A DNA stretch of 64,000 bases from Diploscapter coronatus (lineage: Eukaryota > Nematoda > Chromadorea > Rhabditida > Rhabditidae): positions 32,077,201-32,141,200 of the forward strand of contig OZ038422.1 of assembly GCA_964036155.1 (NCBI GenBank), given 5' to 3'. Of this stretch, positions 25,168 to 35,618 are shown piece by piece. Both the position numbers and the translations under genes were made by a program. Positions within the stretch are counted from its first letter, which is position 1. Each line of letters opens with the position of its first letter. The notes below the pieces were generated by a model. The model worked only from the letters and a program-made list of their open reading frames with translations, had not been told where the DNA came from and made no database searches.

Positions 25168-28100
25168 ATGCGTCAAACTTTTGGATATTCAATTGCTTCC
25201 AAACTCTTGTTGCTCTTCCTGGTTGCCAACATCTCTGCCGACGAGAGGCTCAAGCGACAGGCTGGCACTACGATTAGGAAATGGGCACTGAATAACGTTT
25301 ACTATTATTTCGATCCAAGTCTAAGTGAGTAATTTCTTTTTTTCGTCTTAAATTAGAGTCAAAAACATCATAATTTCAGCAACAGCACAGCAGACATTAG
25401 CTAACCGAGTCATGAAGTCGATCATTCAGCCATCGACTTGCGTATCCTTCATGGTGAATGAGACTGCGAGAAATAGAGTAAAAGTGAGTGAATCTCATTT
25501 TTTGACAAAGAATCATAATAATCCAGATCGTAAGCGATCCGAGTGTCGATTGGTGCGAGTCATCGAAGATCGGCTGCAAAGGCGGGGAACAGACAGTAAC
25601 TATGGGATCCAAATGCATATACGTTAGTCATTGATTACTCTCTCTTTGAAATAAAAAAAAACTGTCACCTTCATAGCAAAGGTATTCGTAGAGTGAAATT
25701 AAAATTTTTTGAAGACAAAAACAAAGCTTCGAACATCCCTGCTTGATAATTTGATAATAACTAGTAAACAAGAGCAAAAACGTTCAATCTTCCCCAATCT
25801 CTGCTTTAAAAATTTCTTGTAATGCAACCTAGTTCATAGTTTGGTTTCAGGACGGTGCTTTTGCGAAAGCGATATTCCACGTGCTTGGCTTCTACACAAT
25901 GGAGCGCAGAAGCGATAGAGACAATTTCGTCAATATAAATTCGAATTCTGTCGATGTATTTCAATGGTAAAATATTTACTCAAATTGATTAGCTATTTTC
26001 AGCCTGCAATGACTGATGGTCTTGTGATGATAAATTCGACTTATTCTACAAATCTTCTTGGCTACAATTTTGGCTCCGTCATCCATTCACCATATGATAT
26101 GTAGGCAATTTTATGAAAAGATTATTATCAAGCGAAATACGTGAAGGTTTGTATACGAAGGTTCGACTGATTATCCGATTCTGCCCAAAGACAATGCATA
26201 CTTCTACACAATGGGAGGTCCGATTGTCACTAGCTATGACTTGAATATGCTAAATCAATTCTACTACTGCAATAGTGAGTATCAATATGCGCAGATCAAG
26301 TCGTCACAATCCCAATTTAGACAGCTGTCCAAATCCCACGGTCACATGCACTAACTCGGGCATCCTGAATACTCGTTCATGCAACACATGCAATTGCCCT
26401 CTCGGGTATGCTGGAACGACCTGCAATACACGGGTAAGATGTTGTTGAGATTATGAAATCCAGATGTATGATCTGCTTAGATATTTTTCATCGAGCAGTG
26501 TTTTGAAAAAAACGAGAAAAGAATGGTGATAATCACCGTCTATTACCTCCCAACTTTTCGAGATTCTAGAACTCAAATACAATGATTTGTCTAACCGAAC
26601 AGTCCATCTTCTATTTTCTTTCAGCCCGCTGACGGAGGCCAACAATTGACTGCCACAACTTCGTGGACATCCTTAACAGTCACCATCACTGGAAGTGCAT
26701 CACTCGCAGAACCTGGACCATATTCCACAAAGACATACTGGATTGTGGTGTGTTAATCAGACTCATCTTTTTTATAGCATATAAACTTGATTTTTTCATT
26801 TAGAAGCCCGCAGGTTATTCCTATGTGCAATTCCAATATGTCAACTTCTCAAGCGCTCAAACAAAATTCTCACCAGGCTGCAGAGATCTTGGACTCGAAT
26901 TGAAATACCTATCGAATCAGCAGCTCGCAAATCCTCGGTAAATGATCATGGCATGCATATTGTCAGATATAATTTATCGATAATTCAGTGTGTGTTCTGA
27001 TGCATGGAATGGTTTGTCTTCTTCAAGCCCTCTGGCCACCACTCCAATCGTTGCCTACACAAGCACGATCGATGCCACGTTCGTGTTGCAATTCCGAGCC
27101 ACTAACACTAATGTGACAGATGTAAAGCCACCTCCTCCGCCTTTTCTATCTACAAGTAGGTTTATAAATTATAATAGTTCATTAAATCGCAAAATGATAA
27201 AGCGGACGTTTTTACAAAAATCGAGTCGCAGATTTGCAAGTGAGAGATAACTGAAATTAGAGGAAATAAGAAAGTGAGAAGAGATAGTGCTATTCAACGT
27301 TGTTGCAGCCGCTGCACGGTTTTCGGGAGAAAGTTCGCTTTATCATTTCGTGTAAATATTTTCATCAAGCCCGAGATTGAATTTTGAATTCGATTTTCTT
27401 AATCAAATCATTCCGATCTTACAAAAAAATAGTCTGATCTAAAGTTCCCCAAATGAACAACCACCAGACCTAGAGAGCACTTTCGTCAGACGAACAACAA
27501 ATTTATAGGGGGTAGGCCACAGGAATTGCCTGACGATCTTCTTCTCTAGGTCTGATAAAGAAGGTAATCGAGGAAATCTCTTCATCGATTACCTATCTTT
27601 GCAAAATCTCGCATCATACTCCTTCCCTTCCTGCGTCTTGCATACATTTTACGCTCGTAATAGGGAGCAAAACGACGCAGTGGCTGTATCAGTTTTAGCG
27701 ATAGATGCTACAGATACAACTAGTTTAACATTTGAATTCAGCAACGTCTACAAGCACGTCTACACCCGATACTGGAATCAATTGTTTCGCAAATTCAGCT
27801 CCATTAGCTGAATGTGGTAAGTCTTAACTATTCTTCAAGCCAACCATTTTATTATCAATTCAAGAGGAAATCTATTGCCCGAGTCCATAAATTTCATGCA
27901 CCTTTTTCGGAGGAATAATTTTGTTTTCTGGAAAAACTACTGTATATGCTCCGAGAGCATATTCATTCATTAAGCTCGATTAAAATTCATATATCAAAGT
28001 TGTAGGAATAGTGTATGAATTACAAAGAAAGCGTTATCAATTCTTTTAACTGAACCTAGCTATCAACACCAAATTTGCATGAATAAACGACCAAATCGTC

Positions 28101-30667
28101 TTTCAAAAATAGCATCATCTTACTCTTCCTTAATAATAATTCTTATGATTAAAGAATAAAGCAAAATGTCCTCTTCTTCAAGCAAAAAACGTTTCTCAAA
28201 TCTAAATTCAACAATTTCAGCTGCACAATGTCCTACTGACTGGGAATTTGTTAACGGAACATGTTATCAGGTGATCGTTGAATATCATTCTCGTTTTGTA
28301 AATAGCAAGAATTTTACAGTATTTTGCTGTTGACGGCGATTGGAATACAACAAGTGCGAACTGCAGGGCATTATGCACCCCTCCCTCCTCGATGTGCCAT
28401 CTACCAAGACTATACAGTCACCAACAAGGCCTGGACTTATGGAATTATGGTAAGGAATTTCATGAGAATTTATTAATGTATAAATTAATTTGGAACATTC
28501 GATTTTCCAATTGCACTTTTTTCATTTTGCGGCATTAATACTACTTACAAAGGAAGCTAATGGTTAGAGAGGCCAAATCAGTTTTCACCATTGATTTTAA
28601 CGTTTAAACTTGGTATCAGTCTGATCATCGAAGTCATGTTGATCTCAAAACTTTTAGATCTCTGAAAACGATCTATCCTAAGTAAAGCTCTGATTATCCT
28701 TGTAAGCGAACCTTTCCTGCTGTAAACTTCTCGCATTTTTTGGATAATAAACTCAGCCTACTATTTATTAAAAGATGTAATTTAACGTAAAAATCATCCA
28801 AATTATTGTCGAAATTGGAAAAAAAATTTTCCTAACTAACTTTGATTAAAAGTTAAACAGGATAATTAACATCATCTATTGATTTTCTCCTTTTTCAGTG
28901 GCTACTAATGAATTTTACTCCTCCCCGTGGATTGATGCACGTAAAATCACTCCAGGCGATTCTACTGTGAGTCATCATTCTACTTATAGGCAATTTTGAA
29001 ATTAGAACGATAGAAACATACGAAAATAGTAAAGGGTTAAGGGAAGGGGAGGGAGGCTAGAGCATCTTTTACCATATTATTTCGTATGTTCCTATGATTT
29101 ATCGTTCTACATTTCCAGATTGCCTAATATGATTAGTTCAGGGATATTTGTTTTCATGCTTTTCATCGCTCTGTATTTTTAGCTATGATAAATTTAGCAT
29201 CTAGAAGACAGTAATGGACAGGAGTATGCATGTGCGTTTTGGGATACTGCAAATGGGTAAGTGAAAAAGTTCTCTATAGCTATGGTTTTAATTAGATAAT
29301 TGAATCAAAAATCTATAGCAAGAGTACCCTCGACTCTTCTAGAGAACTGAATTGGAACAGTGGGCATAGCTCGTGCTGAAACCGCGAATGTTTAGGCTTG
29401 GTCGCGATTCTCGTATGATGATCGCGACGAATCTCGAACATTCGCGTGCATCAACACAAGTCATGATCACTACATAAATCCAGGCCTCGAATACATATAA
29501 AAAGAATCAGATATAATGAATGATTGAATTCTCAACTAGTGGATAATTATTAATTATATTTTAGACAGCCGAGTAAGAAATTTAGTTAATTGCAACGGAA
29601 GAAGAATTAGATTTTCAAAAATGCACAAATATCCCAATACCAAATCTTCGCATTTTATAGTAGTGCGTTTATATGAAAATCAGTTCTTCAATTTCCCGAT
29701 GCGCTTTACTAAATTCCTTCAGGTAACTTTCCTGGAGAGGATTGTGCCTATGTGAGTCACATTTTAATCCATTTAAATGTTTACCTTTTATAAAATATAT
29801 CGTTGCACAAAAATGAATTACTTTATACCGAGTGAATCATTTTGTAAAATCTAAAATTATTTTGTCTTTTTGAGTTTGTAATAATGTTATTTTGATGAAT
29901 TACCATGATCACCTATTTTCTAAAATGTACTTAACATCTTTACTTATAAAAGTGATTTTGAAGTAGACAGATCAAAGAAAAACTAATTTAATGTCATTAA
30001 CTGCAGAAATTAATAACAACCCAAATTCATGTTTTATAATAAATATTTTAGCTAACGAATAGTGGATTATGGGCCGACTATCTTGTAAGATTAAGTTTAA
30101 TCTGTAAAAATAGAAGTGCCGTAAACTCTCTAATAGAAGTTTTCTTTCATTAGAAGCCAACTTCCAATGGAAGTCCTTCCTTGCCGATTTGCCAGAACTC
30201 ATCATTACCCTATTCAGATCATATTGAGAAGTGTTTTCTAATGTTTTGCAGACTTTAGTGCATATTTTCTACTAATTTCAAGTGAATACGATGTCTAAAT
30301 GATGAGTTATGAAGGTTTGAAAATAGAATCTTTTTTATTTTTGAGAGGTTGAACATTAAAAGCCCCAAGGCATCTATTACAGGTTTTACGGTATGAAATA
30401 TTTTAGTTAAAAATAACCAGAAAAATGGAAAGGCAAGAGAAAATATGTATGATCAGATTTGGGAGATTCGATCCGATATTAGATTCGTTTAAATTCTTAA
30501 AGAAATATCATTTTTGATCATTAAAAGCACATGAAAATAGTTCAGAAACTATCACGCACCCTATAAAAGAATTTCCTAAAATCATATTCAATATTTAGTG
30601 CGACGCTGGGGGTTTTCATTATGTCTGCGAAACGGACGAACGAATTACTGCGACATGCCCTCCGTGA
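25168..30667 (+). CDS. Astacin-like pseudoprotease with EGF, CUB and C-type lectin domains
   Basis: Exons: 25168-25324, 25380-25483, 25527-25622, 25851-25955, 26003-26100, 26147-26274, 26321-26433, 26625-26747, 26804-26937, 26989-27155, 28221-28270, 28320-28449, 28899-28966, 29198-29256, 29565-29572, 29723-29751, 30052-30084, 30599-30667; 556 aa. A signal peptide (LLLLFLVANISA) and RLKR cleavage site lead into an astacin domain (about 35-230) with almost no prodomain. The zinc site reads KAIFHVLGFYTM where astacins have HEXXHXXGXXHE, and the Met-turn is SVIHS instead of SVMHY, so it should be inactive. An EGF-like module (231-267), a CUB domain (about 268-400) and a CTLD with GQPSNFPGEDCAY and GGFHYVCE follow. 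The join after 27155 crosses a 1.1 kb intron but is in phase. The ATG abuts TTCAG. AATAAA at 30715. A secreted binding role is inferred; two adjacent genes cannot be fully excluded. Confidence 0.8.
27465..27554. repeat. Small foldback element in pseudoastacin intron
   Basis: The left arm AGACCTAGAGAG...GTCAGACGA is inverted at the right as CTGACGA...CTCTAGGTCT, about 90 bp in all, inside the long intron between the CUB and lectin exons. It has no frame and no known family. Confidence 0.6.
29004..29109. repeat. Small foldback element in pseudoastacin intron
   Basis: AGAACGATAGAAACATACGA at the left pairs with TCGTATGTTCCTATGATTTA...CGTTCT at the right; about 105 bp in the intron 28967-29197. 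The centre is a purine-rich stretch. MITE-like. Confidence 0.65.
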
Positions 30668-30876
30668 TTATCCTCCTCATCTGATATTTTATTTCTCAAA
30701 TGAAAACTACAAATAATAAATTTTTATTTTTATCAAAAAGTATGAAATGAAAATAGATCGAAAGCTATGGTTCATTAATAAAGTTGCTTAACACTCTCCA
30801 GAGAAGTCAGATCAATTTGATTTTATTTTCGAGACGAGCATTGACAAGTGAAGCTGGGAATGCATGCTTTACTTTC

Positions 30877-31215
30877 TTAAGAGTGAATGTCAGGACTATT
30901 CAAAGTGATGCGGAACAGAGATCCGTCGATTTGGCTGATTTTCGCATATCTTATACAGTTTTTCACGCTGATACCCATGGTGTGGTTTGTTTTTCATTAA
31001 AAAAAATTATCGTACGCAGGATTACGGTAGCTTAGAGTTTCTACAGATTCGGCCTCGGGAAAAAATTCATAACTTCCTTATTTTTGAACTAAATCAAGTG
31101 GGGTTTTCAGCATTAGATAGCCCATGAAAAACTGAACAATAAATACGTGAAAATCAGCCAAATCTATGGACCCCTGGAAACACCGATTTTGGTCCTTACT
31201 GATATTCACTCTTAA
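30877..31215. mobile_element. Foldback DNA element B, about 340 bp, TTAA ends
   Basis: Begins TTAAGAGTGAATGTC and ends with ATTCACTCTTAA. The inverted arms are about 100 bp, share ATTTGGCTGATTTTC, and carry a diverged middle. The same end sequence occurs alone at 14380-14518. No coding potential, so non-autonomous. Confidence 0.7.
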
Positions 31216-32129
31216 ATATATAAAAACTTCTGAAATAACGAACGACAAAAAACTCAGAAGGCAGAACAACGACGAAATTCTCGCAATAAGTGAGTCATTC
31301 CAAGATAATGAACACAAAATGCAGTTGGAATGCGCTTGCCATGTTTTGATTAGCTTATCCGCATTTTAAGCCTACAAGTTGAATTCCTTGATAACGCGCT
31401 GTACAGCAATGGGGGCAAATTTGGATGAAACTTTACCATTACTCCGAAAAAACATTCACATAATCATAAGAAATAATGTTCATTTTCATCTGAAAACGAG
31501 CTCAAGTAACTGAAAATACAGGAAAGATATCGAAACTGAAACGTGAAAGGCAGGAAAGCATTGCAAGTAGCATGAAATTAAGAGCAATTTTAAGCTTGAA
31601 AGGCCATTTTTTACTTTACTTTTGGAATATTTGTCAGCTCTCGCCTTTTTCTAAATTTCGATATCCATAACAAACAAATAGAATGAAAAAAACAAAGACG
31701 TAAGAATTTAGAAGAAATTTAAAGTTGTGAAAAAATGAACCAAATTGATGGTACGCAATCGTGTGATACACATCCAAATAACTATCGGTAAATAGGTGTA
31801 ATAATAATCATCGAACTTTTAAGTTCACAGTTTGAATTTAGTTTTTCTTTAATTTGAAATGTACAGACCGTACATTTTTCTATCAAAAACTTTAAAGTAA
31901 AACAATTCACATAGCATGGAAGGTTTTATCTTACATCGTCATTATCGCTTTTGTAATTTCAAAAATGAGTAAAGTTTTCAAACTGCGAACTTTAATTGAA
32001 GGGAAAAATTCAGAATATTAAATTTTCGTAGTTAAGGATTGATTTTGGAAAAAAAAACCTACTCATTATCAGAAAGGAATATTTGAAAGCACCTTACAAG
32101 AAGAAGAAAAATTGATTGGTATGTCTAGC

Positions 32130-32145
32130 AGAGAGAGAGAGAGAG
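32130..32145. repeat. (AG)n microsatellite
   Basis: Eight AG units just downstream of the stop codon of the minus-strand gene ending at 32149, therefore probably a (CT)n tract in its 3' UTR. Confidence 0.7.
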
Positions 32146-32148
32146 CAG

Positions 32149-35100
32149 CTAGTCGATGATTCGCGCGCTGACGAGCTCGATGGTCATGGGCACAGGCCTA
32201 ATGATATCGGTCGAGATCTCGTCAATATTTCCAACCAACACGAAATCCGTATGAGCCATCTGAATTAATCACTATAAAGACTAAAATACGAAATTGAGCA
32301 GGGTTTCTTTATAAAAAACAGATAAGATAGAATTATATCGCATTCAAATATTAGTTAAAGAACGAGTTGAAAAATCGGTTGAAATAAAGAATTTCTTATT
32401 ACTGACAAAAACTCTTATTTCTAGTCATTCCATGAAAGCCGAGTTATAAATAAAGAATAATTGATAGTAAAATTGTTCAAAACTCCAATTCTGGTCATTG
32501 GAAATTTAAACTCAGATTCCGAATTTTTCAATTTCCAAATTTCGAAAAGACGGTGGATTGCGGTCAATTCCGACTAGCAACTCACAGTTTTATTCTTCCA
32601 GATGAGAAGGCGCCACTGCGACTTGTGGCTAGCATCGAGGAAAACATCACCCTTGGAGGCCTCCAGATTGTATTCCCCGATGGGCACAGTGCACTTGGAT
32701 GCGAGAGGGCAGTTGGCAGGCAAGTCCAGCATGAAGTCTGCAGCCACTTTGTATGTCTTGTGCTCGTAGGAAGTCAGACCGACAAACGACAAGGCAGTGC
32801 CATTCTGAATATCAGCAATTATAAGTGAAATGAATGAACAGAGTTGGAGATAAGAGTAGAACCAAGGGTGTGTATAGAATTTAGAGTCGGAATTCAAGTT
32901 CCTACTTTTTCTTCATACTCTCTCATTCATTGTTTTTTCGCTGTTCTGCTCGCCTCTTCGGAAACTCGAGGCTGGATAGCAGAGAAAGAGTCGCTGCGGG
33001 AAATAGCTACTGAACTCATAGGGAAAGGACCAAGACGCGCGGAATTATGTTTTGGGTTTCCGTACTCCCCTGATTAGAACAATTTCTATCGTCAGGAATT
33101 TCTCAAAGGAGCAGTAAAATATTGCATCATACCACAACCATCCAATTGAATCAGATTTGAAATTTCAAAGAGTCATTCATAAAGACGACTTACATCTCCA
33201 TAGTCATTGTCCCCCGTAATGAGCGCCACGAATTCCTTCTTGAGCTTCGACTCAACCACCTCCATTTTCAGCTTCCACGTCTTGTCGCCAGTTTTGCTGC
33301 CCGGCTTATTCTTCGTTGCCAGGGTCAGCTCGATTTCCCTGAAATTCTCATTTATCTGACGCAAATGGATAAAACGACAAACGAATTTGATTTTTCCAGA
33401 ACTTTTTCTTACTCAAAAACAACTTAGCAGGTCTGTAGCACAATGCGACTACAAGAATTTACGAGCCTATAAACCTGTACAGTTTGTACTAACGGGTAAG
33501 AATTCGATCACAGCTGTTGTGGCATTTTCTCCCTACTGTCACAGAATAATGTCAGCGATTGTTCGAAAAAAGAATGGGAAGATGACTCACTTGACATTGT
33601 CCGCACTCGAACTCGAGGTGAAAGCGACCTTGGCTGCGGTGGGTTTGTCCTCGCCTTCGTTATTCTCTCCATTCCTGTCCTGGTTATTTCCCTCGTTTTT
33701 GCTTCTGCCTCTTTTTCTGCCCTTGACGATTTTCTTGAAGTCGGTCAGCTCCTCCTCCTCCGGTATTATGCACTCCATTTTGAGGTAGTCGTTCAGCAGA
33801 GTCTGAAAGGGTTTTCATAAAGATTCCATTTGAAAAATACAAGATGAAGCATGTCATCATATCATTTCTATTTGAAGGTTCCTATCAAATACATCTTTTC
33901 GAAAAATTAGTTATCATTTCGATTTCTCTGAATCCGCTTCAATTTGTAAAACCTATTCGATCTTCTAAAACCAATGCAAAGTGAAAATGATATGAACTCT
34001 AGATCAGAACATGCTTAACTTCAGCATTATTGTCAAAATGTTCAAATTTTAGGGAAAAAAAACTTTATTCCGACTGAATGCATGTTTCCTTCAACCATAC
34101 CTGATCCTTGAAAGCGGGACGCAAGTCGAGCAGCTGATTTCCAATGACCTCTGCAAAATAATGAATAATCCATTTTTTTTCTGAAAGAGTAAGTCACAAA
34201 CCCAAGTCATTGGAGGTGGCGTAGAGATGCCTGACCGCGTTCTTCACTCCCTCGCTTTCATTGTTGATAAAGGACGGAACCTGCAAAGGATAGATAGGAG
34301 CCGCAAATGGTTTTGCAGAGTTTCTAGTTTATCGGAATTTTCTACTCTAACTAATCAAACACGATAAATCGAATCGCAGTTGTGATTACTTATTTGTAGG
34401 TCTATAACTAAAAATGAAATTTGACAATCAATATACTCTCGATGCATAATCTCAGCAAAATTATTCCAAAGATCTTCACAACTCAGATGCAAGTCGAAAA
34501 TTGGCCCACCTTGTCAGTGACATAGCTGAATCTCCAGGCCCTGTATTTCTTGTTTACCGCGTGCGGGAGCGCCTTGCTGAGCATGTCGAAGCAGCTGAGT
34601 TGGTCAGGCACGGAGAGGGACTCGCTCTTCCAGGTCAATTTGAACATGTTCGCCAGTGTCTTGTCGATAGACTCCAGGAAATCGGGCAGTTCAGACGAGG
34701 CCGAGCTCTAAACAGATGGATTGTTGTTCAGTTTGATCTCAAAGGCAGATTAGACTGGTTCGAAAAAGGTGGAGTTCAAGCATTATTTCTGGGACAAGAA
34801 AACTTCAATGGAACTTTAGGTCGAGTTCTCAATCGATTATTCGGAATATTCAAATTGAGATATTCCATCTCATTCGAAAAGTTTACCGAATTTCAAAATA
34901 CGAATTTATAACTACGGTTTGAATCAGAACGATTTTCTGCTTGAGCCATTTGCATTGTCTCATGTAAGATGTGGAATGTTTTATTCCGTCCTAGTAAAGG
35001 CGAGAAGCATTCAATTTGGAAATCTGTGCAATCAGAAAGACCGTGAATTACGCCAGACTTGACTTTTTTTAAATTTGGTCACCACAGTTGCGATGGGAAA

Positions 35101-35187
35101 TTCTCAAGTCCGACTACGCAATAATTTAATAGCTCGAATTTAACCAACCGTCGTATCGACCGGCTCGTTCTTCACAGTTGCCAACAT
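32149..35187 (-). CDS. Unrecognised 350-aa protein divergent from dmc-1
   Basis: I do not recognise the family. Minus-strand exons in order: 35187-35149, 34707-34510, 34280-34202, 34150-34101, 33802-33591, 33338-33194, 32804-32586, 32259-32149. Every junction is GT/AG and in phase, and exon codons are GC-rich, so the gene is well supported. The N-terminus MLATVKNEPVD contains a VKNEP sequence resembling a SUMO-acceptor motif. Residues 14-125 look globular (aromatic-rich, e.g. KKYRAWRFSYVTDK). A basic/acidic linker follows (KKIVKGRKRGRSKNEGNNQ, about 142-160), then a second globular half with beta-like alternation, ending PVPMTIELVSARIID. There is no signal peptide or membrane segment; a nuclear protein is plausible. 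A 5' acceptor (TTTCAG, exon side 35209) precedes the ATG by 22 bases, which could be a trans-splice site or an untranslated first exon. Its head-to-head position with dmc-1 suggests co-regulation, not function. Confidence 0.75.
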
Positions 35188-35618
35188 TTTCTGATTGTGC
35201 TCGAAGGACAACGGCACTGAAAAAGAGAAAATCAGAAAACGGAAGAAAAGAAATTGAGAAATTACGAAGATGAAATGGACGAAATGTCACTGCATTTTTT
35301 GCGAAGTGGTTGCTTTGTTAGTGATTTCATCTCCCGATTTCTCCCGTTTCTGTCGTTTTTTATTCTTTCCAGTTCATCTCAATGCTGGATAGCACTGAAT
35401 TTTGAAGATTATAGGTTCGGAACTCCGTCCAACTCTGATTGAACTGATTCTTTTCACAACAATGAGTTGAATTTATCCTAAAATTGCTTCAACCACTTTG
35501 TTTTTACTTAATCGATCGTTGTTCGAAGTCAGCTTTACATTGCTAGTTTATTTTGAGATTTTCGCAATTAATTTCTAATTTTCAGTAGCAAGCAAGTGTT
35601 CCGAACTAGTGACTAAGA
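35188..35618. promoter_or_regulatory. Shared divergent promoter region of dmc-1 and its neighbour
   Basis: Only 431 bp separate the two start codons, which point away from each other. It contains 3' splice sites serving each gene (TTTTCAG before 35586 for dmc-1; the minus-strand TTTCAG near 35210 for the other), so transcription starts must lie between them. No TATA box is evident. Confidence 0.5.

Larger units (their letters stand above)
30668..32148. other. Intergenic, convergent 3' ends
   Basis: Contains the 3' UTR of the pseudoastacin gene (AATAAA at 30715), the TTAA element B (30877-31215), and about 900 bp of AT-rich DNA with nothing recognisable. A (GA)n run lies at its right edge. 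Two open frames over the element share peptide-like similarity only because the element's arms are repeats. Confidence 0.5.

Noticed and set aside
28320..28449. Suspected frameshift in the lectin exon
   Set aside because: Other frames looked tempting, but the frame reading CHLPRLYSHQQ joins both neighbouring exons in phase, so no frameshift is needed.
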